DNA of 64,000 nt from Xenopus tropicalis (taxonomy: Eukaryota > Chordata > Amphibia > Anura > Pipidae), in NCBI RefSeq assembly GCF_000004195.4, contig NC_030679.2, positions 32,849,712 through 32,913,711 on the forward strand, in the 5' to 3' direction. Position numbers and translations under genes: made by a program. Position 1 is the stretch's first letter; every line of letters begins with the position of its first letter. Under the pieces are notes generated by a model. It worked only from the letters and a program-made list of their open reading frames with translations. It had not been told where the DNA came from and searched no databases. Positions 20,301-29,320 of this stretch are shown here, piece by piece.

Positions 20301-22422
20301 GCACAAATGCACACTTTCATAAAGAAACACCTCTGAATACCTCTAAAGCTTTAAAATAGCCCACTGCTTCCTTTTCTCGATCTTCTTTTTCATCTTGAAG
20401 ACGCTCCAGCTGTCTGCTCTGGGTACCATTTGTCAGTAAAAGCTGTTGCTCTCGATACTGTAATTCATTCACCTCTTGTTCTAAATTGGCCTGTTAAAAA
20501 ATTTGGGCATAAGTGAATGGGTTTAAGGTAACTACAAACAGGTAGATAAAGTTGGCGAGTATCCATCTGTGTTTGGATCCAATCTAGTTTGCAGTCCGAT
20601 AAAAGGCTATAAGCTATTGTGGGTAATAAAGAAGTTGTTTAGCAGCGATCATATCTTAAAGTGTGAATACTGATAACTATACCTGATACTGATACTACAG
20701 TATTAGCCATTCTAATATTCACTACTTGTAGTTATTTATCTTTATTTTATGTTTTACTACAAGAATCAACAGGTTAGTAGATTAAAGCTGGCAATTCACA
20801 CATGTATGAAACAAAATTTTGTACTTTTTTGGACCACACGTGGGCTCCAAATTATTGTCCTGACAATTTTCATACCATGGTTATTAGTCATTAAGTCAGT
20901 TGGACAGGTTATATCATTTCTAGCGCATAGCGATAATTAAATTTCACAATATCCATGAGTGACCTACAATGTATTTCTTGGCATGTAACTTTCCTACGAT
21001 TGTTGTCTAGCAACTATTTATGGCCAAAACGTCATCAGATTTGTAATTTTTAGGAGTGGGCAGGGTATTTTCTGGTGTTTATAAGCCGTGACTAAATAGC
21101 TCCATGTGTGTTTGCCCTAAGGGTTGGGGATTAAGATTTGTAATAATAGTAATAATAATTTTTTTTTAAAAAGTATTATAGGTAGGAGGCAAACAATTTT
21201 AAAAAAAAAACTGTTTTGTGTTATGGAAAAATAAAATTATTCACCTTTGCACTTTCAAGTTCAGTTTTTTCCAGCTGAAGGGTTAACATTTCAGAGGACA
21301 TGGTTTCATGAACACGCTCAGACATCATGCGCAGCTCTTCCGATTTATTGGCCAGTACTTCACTTTGATACTCTAATTTGTGCTTCAGCTGTTTTTCACT
21401 TAGTCTTGCTTCATCAAGCTCAGCTTTCAGCTTCTCAAGCTACAGATAACAGATGAGTACATCATAGGAATTCAAAAAACATGACTTACCAAAATATTGA
21501 ATCCTTTACAAAAAAATACTGAAATGTCAACTGAATACCAAACAATTATTACAATTTTATTTATATGTTCTAAGATACATATGAATATTCACTTTCTGTT
21601 GGCAAATAAAACAAAACAAAAAATTCTATTGCTGTATTTTTCTACACCACACTGTAAAAATGCATGCATGTTTCATGTTATTTCACAATTATAGTAGTTA
21701 CACACTAACAATGTTAATAGGTTTGTGGTGAGCTGACAATACAGTGCTGAGAAATGTATCAACTAATGTAGTTCAGTTCAGAGATCCTGCATCTGGCTTA
21801 CTGGTGAATTATCTGCAACAGCCGAGATACATTTTTGGAAGGTAAACTATGCCCTTAAATCACAAATGCAAGAATATTTTCAAACAAAGTAAAACATTTT
21901 TCTTTAAAATGTCCAAACCTTATCTTTAATCTCACTGAGTTCACGATGATGGTTCCTCTCAAGCTGTTCTTGGAGTTGTTCAAGGCAAAGTTTCTGTTGC
22001 TGTCTTATGTTTTCACATTCCGAAGTCAGACTTTCTAGCATGCGATTTTTAAGTTCAACTTCTCTTTGAAGGGAGTACTTCTCTTGCTCCAAGTTCTATG
22101 AGAGAATAAAAAATCCCTTTGGAATTAAATTATGCAGAACACAAAAGGTGATTAGAATGCTGCATACCTCCCTAATAAAGTTATATATTGTAACTACTTG
22201 GCTAATGAATTATTTTGTTAATTCTACAAACATAAAGCTTGCATTTCCAGAAAAGCTTACTTCAATAGTGCTGGTCATTTCATTTCTTTGTTCCTCAAGC
22301 TGATTCTGGAGATCACTTTGGCTCTCCAGTAGTTCCAGTCCATACTGTGCAGCTTTTATTCTTTCCTCTTCTGCCTCCTTTAGCTGGCGACGAAGTTTCA
22401 ATACAGTTTCTGATTCCTCCAT
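5162..22422 (-). CDS. spdl1: Spindly (spdl1), kinetochore dynein/dynactin adaptor; 11 coding exons
   Basis: Join on the minus strand: 22422-22261, 22095-21919, 21439-21245, 20490-20341, 20227-20129, 18626-18516, 17921-17781, 17225-17122, 15997-15810, 15364-15007, 5312-5162. Every junction has AG/GT borders and matching phase; the total is 1836 nt, 611 residues plus stop, close to human SPDL1 (605). Spindly recruits dynein and dynactin to unattached kinetochores through the RZZ complex and supports checkpoint silencing. The protein is coiled coil almost throughout. The CC1 box (A24-A25 and G28 in KAAQYGL) binds dynein light intermediate chain. The Spindly motif (SLFAE then VEDRR, residues 257-266, F259) contacts the dynactin pointed end. 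The C-terminus reads TQCPQQ, so Cys608 is a CaaX farnesylation site for kinetochore targeting. Residues 444-560 are polar and probably disordered with Ser-Pro sites. Sequence and motifs are seen here; function is known from the family. Identification is by recall of the human protein. Confidence 0.95.
6061..6381. mobile_element. Palindromic MITE (TACAGGTATGGG family), complete
   Basis: Ends TACAGGTATGGGACCGGTCA and GGGATCACATACCTGTA. Internal core TATCTTAGTTGGGATCAAGT and ACTGTTTTATTATTACAGAG is shared with 8704-9010 and 37146-37480. It lies in spdl1 intron 11. Confidence 0.85.
6770..7195. mobile_element. Palindromic MITE-like repeat (borders approximate)
   Basis: Left arm ATGATACTACAGTTTATTTA ... 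AAGCTGCTGTGTAGCC mirrors right arm GGCTACACAGCAGCATATTC ... ACTATAGTAGTGTT. A related fragment is at 53600-53720. Confidence 0.6.
7196..8703. other. spdl1 intron 11 sequence, nothing recognised
   Basis: AT-rich, no exon-like frame with splice borders, no clear terminal inverted repeats. Confidence 0.5.
8704..9010. mobile_element. Palindromic MITE (TACAGGTATGGG family)
   Basis: TACAGGTATAGGACCTGTTA at the left and GGTCCCATACCTGTA at the right; the same internal core, inverted relative to 6061. Confidence 0.8.
9011..9849. other. spdl1 intron 11 sequence, nothing firm
   Basis: AT-rich. 9430-9735 has weak dispersed-repeat character (TGGCCATAAACC ... TATATGGCCACC), similar to 31398-31660. No coding signal. 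Confidence 0.4.
9850..11475 (+). CDS. CR1/L2-type LINE reverse transcriptase (ORF2, 5'-truncated)
   Basis: A 541-codon frame without any stop. The first codon is not a credible start; the element is 5'-truncated and the endonuclease domain is missing. RT blocks appear in order: GPGPDGIHPRVL, PLFKKGSRSQPENYRPVSL, YLDFAKAFDTVPH (catalytic Asp), VPQGSVLGPLLF and IFADDTKL (the catalytic DD pair as FADD). A conserved C-terminal region ([20 protein letters not shown]) follows. The family copies its RNA into DNA at a nicked target. It lies in spdl1 intron 11, antisense to the gene. The lack of frame damage suggests a young insertion. Confidence 0.9.
   Translation: MTLRGIFIIVCKPTSPFNIPSASNLATGAWVTQEEIQKRLEHVKVNKGPGPDGIHPRVLNELSAVIAKPLHIIFQDSLRFGMVPRDWRIANVVPLFKKGSRSQPENYRPVSLTSVVGKLLEGVIRDRIVEYIAVHNTISLCQHGFMRNRSCQTNLVAFYEEVSRNLDAGMAVDVIYLDFAKAFDTVPHRRLMIKLRNIGLEHNICNWIENWLKDRVQRVVVNGTFSNWASVVSGVPQGSVLGPLLFNLFINDLEVGIESTVSIFADDTKLCKTISSMQDAAALQSDLTKLENWAANWKMRFNVDKCKVMHFGRNNINANYLLNGSVLGASLMEKDLGVFVDHKLSNSRQCHSVATTANKVLSCIKKGIDSRDENIFLPLYRSLVRPLLEYAVQFWAPVLKKDINELERVQRRATKLVKGMEDLSYEVRLSRLGLFSLEKRRLRGDMITLYKYIRGDYRQLGDVLFSHKNNQRTRGHPYRLEEQSFHFKQRRWFFTVRAVRLWNALPSDVVMADSVNAFKRGLDEFLNKQNIQGYCDTNIYS
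9850..11619 (+). mobile_element. CR1/L2-type LINE, 5'-truncated copy
   Basis: RT frame plus a ~140-nt 3'UTR ending in the Xenopus-type tail: TTGAACTTGATGGACAATGG, a TTTTTTCAACC stretch, then three copies of ATGTAACT as the 3' microsatellite. The left border is uncertain (near 9840-9880). Confidence 0.85.
11620..12050. other. Intronic segment with no gene seen
   Basis: Contains a poly(G) run at 11717-11735 and otherwise unremarkable AT-rich DNA. The 107-codon open frame from 11808 has no recognisable similarity and runs into a LINE tail. Confidence 0.5.
12051..12106 (+). mobile_element. 3' tail fragment of a CR1/L2-type LINE
   Basis: ACTTGACATGGACGTATGTC followed by a TTTTTTCAACTCAACTTACT stretch and TATGTTACTATGTAA. 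This is the same 3' terminal pattern as the LINE ending at 11619, so it is a heavily 5'-truncated second insertion. Confidence 0.65.
12107..13234. other. spdl1 intron 11 sequence
   Basis: Mostly AT-rich. 12470-12525 resembles a common Xenopus repeat (AGTGCCAATACATTTACATG). 12900-13110 resembles another dispersed repeat (AGGGTTGCCACC). No gene. Confidence 0.4.
13235..13570. repeat. Degraded palindromic T2-type MITE
   Basis: GCCAAAATGTTAGGAACACC with CACTTACCTGATACCCCAGG at the left is mirrored by GATTACAATGATTGCGGTGT and CCTAACATTTTGCC at the right. It shares motifs with the intact element at 32455 (AAATGTTAGGCACCCCC; ACCCTGGGCTGGTGC). Confidence 0.65.
13571..14828. other. spdl1 intron 11 sequence, nothing recognised
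   Basis: No exon-like frame or repeat with clear borders. ATTAAA on the minus strand at 14807-14802 would serve only an unspliced exon 11 product. Confidence 0.45.
15007..15364 (-). CDS. spdl1: spdl1 exon 11 (residues 443-562)
   Basis: Acceptor TTCAG before 15364; donor GTCAGT at 15006-15001 after CCCAG. It encodes EIAKIRTQKRRKEQ, then a low-complexity acidic/basic tail with Thr/Ser-Pro sites. The reading frame stays open past the donor to a stop at 14831-14829, but the donor's two-base phase matches the terminal exon at 5312 exactly, so the open extension is intronic. Confidence 0.9.
15810..15997 (-). CDS. spdl1: spdl1 exon 10 (residues 380-443)
   Basis: Acceptor TGCAG before 15997, donor GTATAA after 15810; 188 nt. 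It reads SKEIEKIKDELSLQRMKALA to KMKYEPD, the last coiled-coil block, strongly conserved. It ends with one base of the next codon. Confidence 0.93.
16133..16355. mobile_element. TAGGGATGCACC-type hAT-like MITE
   Basis: Inverted ends TAGGGATGCACCAAATCC and GGATTTGGTGCATGCCTA, flanked by ATGCAAAC and ATGCAAGG (6 of 8 match). It lies in the spdl1 intron between exons 9 and 10. A fragment of the same family lies at 46136-46235. Confidence 0.75.
16931..17013 (-). mobile_element. tRNA-derived SINE fragment
   Basis: On the minus strand there is an A-box-like TGGAGCAGTGGT and a perfect B box GGTTCAATTCC (16954-16944), followed by CAGCCAGGGCACTA. The spacing fits a tRNA-derived pol III promoter. There is no acceptor-stem pairing, so it is not a tRNA gene. 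Confidence 0.65.
17122..17225 (-). CDS. spdl1: spdl1 exon 9 (residues 346-380)
   Basis: Acceptor TACAG before 17225, donor GTATGT after 17122; 104 nt. It reads QICENGPVANSSDGLGQG, a short linker, then ETYYVDLLKMKL. It leaves two bases (AG) of the codon completed by exon 10. No open frame longer than 60 codons covers it, so it was found by splice-site reading. Confidence 0.9.
17781..17921 (-). CDS. spdl1: spdl1 exon 8 (residues 299-345)
   Basis: Acceptor ACTAG before 17921, donor GTTTGT after 17781; 141 nt, phase 0. It reads VQIATLLQLKGSQSD, conserved with human; second coiled-coil region. Confidence 0.92.
18516..18626 (-). CDS. spdl1: spdl1 exon 7 (residues 262-298)
   Basis: Acceptor ATTAG before 18626, donor GTAACA after 18516; 111 nt, phase 0. 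It begins VEDRRAEMERQLISMK, completing the Spindly motif. The exon 6/7 junction splits this motif between E261 and V262. Confidence 0.92.
18707..19002. mobile_element. hAT-type MITE
   Basis: Ends CAGTGAACCCCAACCAGTG and AGGTTGGGGACCCCTG, the pattern of a common Xenopus hAT repeat (inner ACCAACCCCTTGGATGTTGC). Target duplication not clear. It lies in the spdl1 intron between exons 6 and 7. Confidence 0.75.
19700..19990. mobile_element. Palindromic MITE, GCGACTAATCTCCC family
   Basis: Outer ends GGGCTCTGGCACAC and GTGTGCCAGAGCGC, inner inverted GGAGATTAGTCGCC / GGCGACTAATCTCC and CATCCCACCGGC. Same family as 23381-23697. High GC compared with its surroundings. Confidence 0.82.
20129..20227 (-). 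CDS. spdl1: spdl1 exon 6 (residues 229-261)
   Basis: Acceptor TACAG before 20227, donor GTAAGG after 20129; 99 nt, phase 0. It ends in NSLFAE, the first half of the Spindly motif, with the key Phe at position 259. Confidence 0.93.
20341..20490 (-). CDS. spdl1: spdl1 exon 5 (residues 179-228)
   Basis: Acceptor AACAG before 20490, donor GTATTC after 20341; 150 nt, phase 0. It encodes a Glu/Gln-rich coiled coil (QEVNELQYREQQLLLTNG). Confidence 0.92.
21245..21439 (-). CDS. spdl1: spdl1 exon 4 (residues 114-178)
   Basis: Acceptor TGTAG before 21439, donor GTGAAT after 21245; 195 nt, phase 0. It reads LEKLKAELDEARLSEKQLK and continues the coiled coil; the LDEARLSEKQLK stretch is identical to human as I recall it. 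Confidence 0.93.
21919..22095 (-). CDS. spdl1: spdl1 exon 3 (residues 55-113)
   Basis: Acceptor CATAG before 22095, donor GTTTGG after 21919; 177 nt, phase 0 on both sides. It reads NLEQEKYSLQREVELKNR onward, matching the coiled-coil segment of vertebrate Spindly. Confidence 0.93.
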
Positions 22423-22433
22423 GATAAATAATT
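22261..22433 (-). CDS. spdl1: spdl1 exon 2 (start codon; residues 1-54)
   Basis: Acceptor ATGCAG at 22439-22434, then 11 nt of 5'UTR and ATG at 22422-22420. The donor is GTAAGC at 22260-22255, phase 0. It encodes the start of the first coiled coil, including the CC1 box. The ATG is chosen because it opens the conserved N-terminus and no in-frame upstream ATG exists in the exon. Confidence 0.93.
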
Positions 22434-23380
22434 CTGCATATAGATAAAGGTAAAGGCAGGAGTTATTTAATTACTTGTTAAAGTAATCAAAAGGAACAAC
22501 AGTGTCTATTTGGTTGGCTGTTGAATTTGGTAGTTGATTTATGTAAACAATCCTTTCTTATTTGTGTTCCATAACAGGTTGACAAAATATAGTAACAGCA
22601 AATAGTAGATGTGTCAGCAGTGCGAGTGGATCTCAGCTTGCTTATCTTGCCTAACAAATGCCTAATAGTCACATTTTAGGTGACATTTCAGATAGGTATG
22701 TGCTTTAAAGTGAAGTATATTGTTTGTAAATTCCTCTACAATTCCTGGCGTATAAAGTGCCTTACCTAAATTACCACTCTTGTTGCTTGCCATTACATGT
22801 CTGTGAAGGACCTTCGATTGGAGTTTCAGGCAGAAAGTTTTGATTCCCTGACAGTGCAGGTGGTACACAGGTACCCTGCTTGGGTACCTAGCTAAATTGC
22901 AGTTGTTATACCACCCACCCCTAATGATAAAGCTATTTTTCCCCTTATCTGCTTGCATATTGGTCCCTGCAGAGGTGTGTGTGTGTTGGGGGGAGTGATT
23001 ATAGGTTGCTTGTTAACAGCATGGGGGGCAAGAAGTTTGGGAACTGGGCCTTGGGCGCCAAAAGAACTTGGCCCAACTCTGGCCAGATTTTCTATATTTG
23101 CTTGTTTGTAAAGGCACAATGTATCACTAGCACTGCTGTAGAACCCCTCATAGTAATTATCTGAATTCAGCTGCTTCAGGAAGCAAATTCTTTTCTGACC
23201 AATTGACACATTAAAACCTAAAGAGGCTTTGGTAAATGCACCTGTTCATTAGGACACTATTCCGTTACAAAATTGTTATTAACCATGAGTTTTGCCTGAG
23301 AATTCGTCTGGATTCTCCAGTCCCAGCATTTATTGATTTGTACATACATCATTCCCTTTGGCTCTCAGATAAGTAACCTC
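22434..23380. other. spdl1 intron 1, near exon 2; nothing recognised
   Basis: AT-rich with a few short open frames that lack splice borders or similarity. Confidence 0.45.
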
Positions 23381-23697
23381 TTAGGGCAGTGGTACACGGG
23401 GAGATTAGTCGCCCCATGACAAATCTTCGTTGTCACGGGGTGAACAATTCCCCCTTAATGCCATCCCACCGGCTAGAATGTAAATCGCCGGTGGGATGGC
23501 ATACGCGTCCCGCAGTCGCCCAAAGTTTCCTCCGAAGACAACTTTGGGTGACTGTGGGACATCGCAGCGACGCGTATGGCATCCCACCGGCGATTTACAT
23601 TCTAGCCGGTGGGATGGCATTGTGGGGAGATTAGTCGCCCGCGACCACAAAGACTTGTCGCAGGGGCGACTAATCTCCCCGTGTACCACTGCCCTAA
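23381..23697. mobile_element. Near-perfect palindromic MITE, GCGACTAATCTCCC family
   Basis: TTAGGGCAGTGGTACACGGG at the left, its complement at the right (CCGTGTACCACTGCCCTAA), inner CATCCCACCGGC / GCCGGTGGGATGGCAT arms; centre near 23540. Its open frames on both strands are mirror shadows. Confidence 0.88.
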
Positions 23698-24185
23698 CAT
23701 CCGAAAAATTTTTTAATGGAGAACAACAAAATGTATTATAGGTAAATATTTAAGTTATGTGTATAAAAATGTATTAATGGCTTTTATCCTAAAGGAGAAC
23801 TAAACCTGCCCCTTCCCCCACAGAAGAAAGCCGACATCAACTGACATCTAATGAGCCCCCCTTGCTACAGAATTTTCCTTTAATGATCTTACATGCAAAT
23901 GACCTACTTAATAACTTGCTTTCAGGGAACATAAGTTTGCCGTGGCTAGTAGGCCAGATTTAAAAAGTAATCTCATCAAAATGCAAAATCCCATTTAAAG
24001 TGCTAAAGTGCCATCTGTTGTACAATATGGCAGTTATTGTATTACATCAGTTGTAAGTTAAATGCCTGATGTGTTCAAAAGCGTTTAACCCATCAAGTAG
24101 AAGCTACACCAGAGGTGCAAGTGTCCCGTCATGCTGGCTCCGTAGATACATTTCCACATTTGCTTTTTTTTTGTCACAGCACATA

Positions 24186-25793
24186 CAGTGGTGTGAAAAA
24201 CTATTTGCCCCCTTCCTGATTTCTTATTCTTTTGCATGTTTGTCACACTTAAATGTTTCTGCTCATCAAAAACCGTTAACTATTAGTCAAAGATAACATA
24301 ATTGAACACAAAATGCAGTTTTTAAATGAAGGTTTACGTTATTAAGGGAGAAAAAAAACTTCAAATCTACATGGCCCTGTGTGAAAAAGTGATTGCCCCC
24401 CTTGTTAAAAAATAACTTAACTGTGGTTTATCAATTTCAATTTTCAATTTCAATATCAATTTCTGTAGTCACCCCCAGGCCTGATTACTGCCACACCTGT
24501 TTCAATCAAGAAATCACTTAAATAGGAGCTACCTGACACAGAGAAGTAGCCCAAAAGCACCTCAAAAGCTAGACATCATGCCAAGATCCAAAGAAATTCA
24601 GGAACAAATGAGAACAAAAGTAATTGAGATCTATCAGTCTGGTAAAGGTTATAAAGCCATTTCTAAAGCTTTGGGACTCCAGTGAACCACAGTGAGAGCC
24701 ATTATCCACAAATGGCAAAAACATGGAACAGTGGGGAACCTTCCCAGGAGTGGCCGGCCGACCAAAATTACCCCAAGAGCGCAGAGACAACTCATCCGAG
24801 AGGCCACAAAAGACCCCAGGACAACATCTAAAGAACTGCAGGCCTCACTTGCCTCAATTAAGGTCAGTGTTCACGACTCCACCATAAGAAAGAGACTGGG
24901 CAAAAACAGCCTGCATGGCAGATTTCCAAGGCGCAAACCACTTTTAAGCAAAAAGAACATTATGGCTCGTCTCAATTTTGCTAAAAAACATCTCAATGAT
25001 TGCCAAGATCAATATCTTGTGGACAGACGAGACAAAAGTTGAACTTTTTGGAAGGTGCGTGTCCCGTTACATCTGGCGTAAAAGTAACACAGCATTTCAG
25101 AAAAAGAACATCATACCAACAGTAAAATATGGTGGCGGTAGTGTGATGGTCTGGAGTTGTTTTGCTGCTTCAGGACCTGGAAGGCTTGCTGTGATAGATG
25201 GAACCATGAATTCTACTGTCTACCAAAAAATCCTGAAGGAGAATGTCCGGCCATCTGTTCGTCAACTCAAGCTGAAGCGATCTTGGGTGCTGCAGCAGGA
25301 CAATGACCCAAAACAAACCAGCAAATCCACCTCTGAATGGCTGAAGAAAAACAAAATGAAGACTTTGGAGTGGCCTAGTCAAAGTCCTGACCTGAATCCT
25401 ATTGAGATGTTGTGGCATGACCTTAAAAAGGCGGTTCATGCTAGAAAACCCTCAAATAAAGCTGAATTACAACAATTCTGCAAAGATGAGTGGGCCAAAA
25501 TTCCTCCAGAGCGCTGTAAAAGACTCGTTGCAAGTTATCGCAAACGCTTGATTGCAGTTATTGCTGCTAAGGGTGGCCCAACCAGTTATTACTTTTTCAC
25601 ACAGGGCCATGTAGGTTTTGATTTTTTTTCTCCCTAAATAATAAAAACCCTCATTTAAAAACTGCATTTTGTGTTTACTTGTGTTATCTTTGACTAATAG
25701 TTAAATGTGTTTGATGATCAGAAACATTTTGTGTGACAAACATGCAAAAGAATAAGAAATCAGGAAGGGGGCAAATAGTTTTTCACACCACTG
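24186..25793 (+). mobile_element. Tc1-like transposon, full length, TA target
   Basis: 1608 bp flanked by TA (24184-24185, 25794-25795). The outer 63 bp of the two ends are identical in inverted orientation (CAGTGGTGTGAAAAACTATT...), and similarity continues for about 200 bp with small differences, the long-TIR layout of fish and frog Tc1 elements. It carries one transposase region, broken. It sits in spdl1 intron 1, antisense to the gene. Confidence 0.95.
24578..25637 (+). pseudogene. Tc1 transposase pseudogene (nonsense and frameshift)
   Basis: Starts MPRSKEIQEQ at 24578. Codon 36 is TGA (24683-24685), where relatives have an Arg codon one transition away. The N-terminal paired-like DNA-binding region (GRPTKITPRAQRQL) follows in the same frame to 25042. 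The frame is shifted near 25000-25015, and the catalytic part continues in the next frame. All three catalytic acids remain: Asp at 25026-25028 (ILWTDETK), Asp in LQQDNDPK, and Glu 35 residues later in SPDLNPIE, the DD34E signature of Tc1. Not able to make transposase as it stands. I do not recognise a specific named family with certainty. Confidence 0.93.
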
Positions 25794-26533
25794 TATTTAC
25801 TGACAAAACTTGAAGCTGCCAAATCAGTGCAGCCTGGCATGGAAAAGGTTTAATGAACCATCAAAGTTTAATGAGCTCCAAAAACATTATAAGGACAAAA
25901 CATTCATTGATTTAAAAGTAAACATAAGTGACCGGTCTCATTGTGTGTAGCTTTGTAAAAATACACTTTTGTAAAGTTTCAATTCTGGTACAGTGTACTT
26001 GCTTGACTCAGTGGGGCTGTGCATGGGTTACTGTGCCCTACCCATGACAACCAACAAAACTGGTTGCTATTGGTTACTGCCCAAGTGCAAATTTGCCCAG
26101 TGTTGATAAATGATCCATAAGGTCATCACCTTTATGTCAGTTAAACAGCAATCTCTTCTTATTGGCACTTAAAGTTGCTCAACAAGGGAGGGGGGAATTC
26201 TGAAAAGAAGTGTTTAGATAAATTTGGCATAAAATAGTAAACATCAATCTTAATGGTGTGACTGAGAAAAGGGACATGATCAACCATATTTAGCACAATA
26301 TAAGCCAATTAACACAACAGCATTTAAATATAAATCCACAAAAATATTTGTATAAAACAATGTCAGCAATCTTCTGTACTCCTATGTTCAGCTAGGGGGT
26401 CCCTGACACTAATGTTATTAATAGGCAAAAAGAAAAGAAAAAATTGGAAAGCTGGTATGTTTCTTTAGAAAAGGTGACAACCCTATGTTTAGCATATGAT
26501 CAGCCCGAAAAAGGGTTAATAATCACATGCATT

Positions 26534-26875
26534 TTAAGGGGACCTGTCACCCTAAAAAATAATTTCATATCCTTTCTGATGTTAATCAAGCAAATTAAAC
26601 TTTACTTACACTGTATAAATATAAATCTTGGTCTTGGAATTTATAATCACAGCAAGCAAGCAGGACCATTTTTAAAGGCAAGATTTGCATCATCCAAATC
26701 TTGTTTATGGGATTTGATGCCCAAGCTTCACAGCTATAGACCATGAGGAAAAATGGGGAATGTGAAGAGTGCAGTGACATCCAGGAAGAGCAGAATGGAA
26801 AGTAAATACCTGCACCACCTATATGCCTGAAGCATAGAGGTGGGGCAGGCAATATATGATTGACAGCTCAGATTT
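26534..26875. repeat. Truncated T2-type MITE
   Basis: Starts TTTTAAGGGGACCTGTCACC and shares its left half with the element that follows directly at 26876; lacks a right end. Confidence 0.65.
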
Positions 26876-27403
26876 TTAAAGGGGACCTGTCACTCTAAGA
26901 AATAATTTCAAATTCTTTTCTATTGTGCTTGTCAAATAAAATAAACTTCACTTACACTATATAAATTATTTAAATCAGGTTTCCTTCAGTCTTGGAATTC
27001 TCAATTACAGCAATCAGGAAGGTGCCATTTTGTGGGCACTGTTATTAAAGGGAGATTTGTATCGCCTCAAAAACTTGTTTATGTCCAAGGATAAGAACCT
27101 GATGCACAAGCCCATGCACTGGCTACACAATTGGATGGTTAGGAGGGAGGGGGAATGAGGAGGCCAGCGACGTCTAGGAATTAAAGATTGAAAAGTTAAA
27201 GTAATTGTCTGCCCTGCCTCTGTGCCTAAGACAAAGAGATGGGGCAGGCAATATATGATTGACAGCTGTGATTTTTAAATAGCTTTATAATGGGTATGGA
27301 TGTGTTAATAATAAAGGAATGTGGGCAAAAATAAATTAGGGTTATTTTGTAATTAGACTTTTATTATACAGCTTTTTATGGGTGGGTGATAGGTCCCCTT
27401 TAA
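26876..27403. mobile_element. T2-type MITE with TTAA ends
   Basis: TTAAAGGGGACCTGTCACTC at the left and ATAGGTCCCCTTTAA at the right; 528 bp. An inverted relative is at 51406-51930. Confidence 0.8.
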
Positions 27404-29065
27404 GTAAAACACAAAGTCCATATTGTTTAAGATCTGTATAGCTGAATGGAGCATAAGGAACTTCATCTGCTTTATCGCCAAACATAAGGTGGGGAATCAG
27501 CTTTCCCTGTTGGAATATCTACGCCAGTGGAGAAACCGACTCATGCACAAAACACAATACAAAAAAATTTCTAAATGGATTAACATGTCACTATCTTTCT
27601 CATTGAGACGGATGAGCTTTTAGATGCATTTGAAGTTGGATATGTATATAGCTTTGTTGACAACGTTCTGAATAATATCAACTTTGTGCATTATTCAATT
27701 TATTCAGGGTACCTCCCAAACAAATTTCTTTATTAGCTGCCAAACTTTGTGATTTGTGACCCAAGTTATAAAATGTAGTAAATACAGTCACAAGATCTGC
27801 TGGAATACCCAGATAATATAACAAGCAACACCAAATAGGAAACTCAGAAAGGAGGGAGGGTGGTAATCAGTTTGGAGTTGTTTTGCAGAAAAATACTGCT
27901 GATAATAACAGTGTATCTATGGTTATCAAGTATCTTGTTTTTTTTTTTTTTTACGCCACATGAGAAAAATAATTGGCGTATTACTATTATCACACTAAAA
28001 AAAACAAACCTTTATATAAGAAGGGTTTTTGATTCACTATGCCTTAAACTAAGGATGCACAAGCCACACAGATCATCCAGTTCAGCCCTATCTCATTTAG
28101 TAGGCTACAGTTAGGAGAGAGCCGCATCTATGCTGGGTAAATACACAGCCGTCTGTACCTTCATTATTGATTTATTGGGCAGAGTAATTTCTATTCTACA
28201 TGCACAAGAGTAATCAGAAGAGATGAGTCTCACAGTGCAACTGCTTATGTCTTAGTAGCAAGCCTTGTGATTAACCAAGTACATCAGTGCAAATCCCCAC
28301 ATCACATAGCAAGTGTCCCTTGGGAAATACTGTCTACAGCAAGGGTCACAAACCACAAGGGTCAGTGGCTGCAGCATAGCAGCGGTCATTATGGAGGCAA
28401 AAAGGCATTTGCAAAGCAGCAATCCTTGAAAGTCCATAGTAGGGATGTGGCTTTGGGGCTCTTACATAGGTTTTTAAATGTATTTTTGAGTGCACCTAAA
28501 CTCATGAGCTCCGTGGTTATTGTTCCTAGTTGCACCCAGGAGCATTCAGAAATGTATTTTTATGCTTCTATGCATCATAAAAACACTTATTTGCTTTAAA
28601 AATTCAAAGAGTTGTGATCCTTTCAGCATATATTTTAATACATGCACATTTAACCACCTATGCGCAAGGGCCTCTTAATATAAAAAAAGGCTTCCATGTT
28701 ATTTGTGTTCTGATACCACAGACTAATCTTTATTATCTTAATTTGATTTGTACAAGTGTTTGTAGTTTTGCTCTGAGCATTAAATATCCAGTATTTATCT
28801 GGAACCTCTTTACTATAGTAATGTGAGCTAAATGCTAAAAATACAGTCATTTCCAATCAGCTGCAAAACTTTACTTTCTTTCAAGTGAATTATGAAGGCT
28901 AATTTTGCAGTAAATTAAGCCCCACTGATATGCCCAGGGGATAAACTAAACTTAGAGTCTTTATTAGGAGATACATGGACGGTAGCCTGATCTAAAGCTC
29001 CATTGAGCTCATTACTGAAAATACAGGGTTTACTTAAATACAAGTGGTTGGTTGATCACTTATAA
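27404..29065. other. spdl1 intron 1, nothing recognised
   Basis: No exon-like or repeat structure with clear borders; poly(T) run at 27938-27952. Confidence 0.45.
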
Positions 29066-29075
29066 ATACATATAT

Positions 29076-29128
<53 letters not shown>

Positions 29129-29276
29129 ATACATATATATACAGTATATATATATATATATATAGTATATATACACTTTGAGAAAGGCTGGTGTTACAGC
29201 TGAGACGTCAGTTCCCCTGTTCAATAAAACTCCTTTATTTCGGCTTAAGTCCTGTGAGAGCGGCTTCTATTTGTTG

Positions 29277-29318
<42 letters not shown>

Positions 29319-29320
29319 GC
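29066..29320. repeat. AT/CA microsatellites around a short unique block
   Basis: (TA)n with a (CA)n start at 29066-29172 and (TA)n at 29276-29315. The block between (29173-29275) has AATAAAACTCC and GAGAAAGGCTGGTG, perhaps the 3' end of a Penelope-like element; no hammerhead core is present. Confidence 0.75.

Noticed and set aside
23389..23741. Overlapping 81-94 codon frames on both strands
   Set aside because: Shadows of a palindromic MITE.
29173..29275. Hammerhead ribozyme
   Set aside because: Has Penelope-like flavour (GAGAAAGGCTGG, GAGACGTCAG), but no CTGATGA core on either strand.
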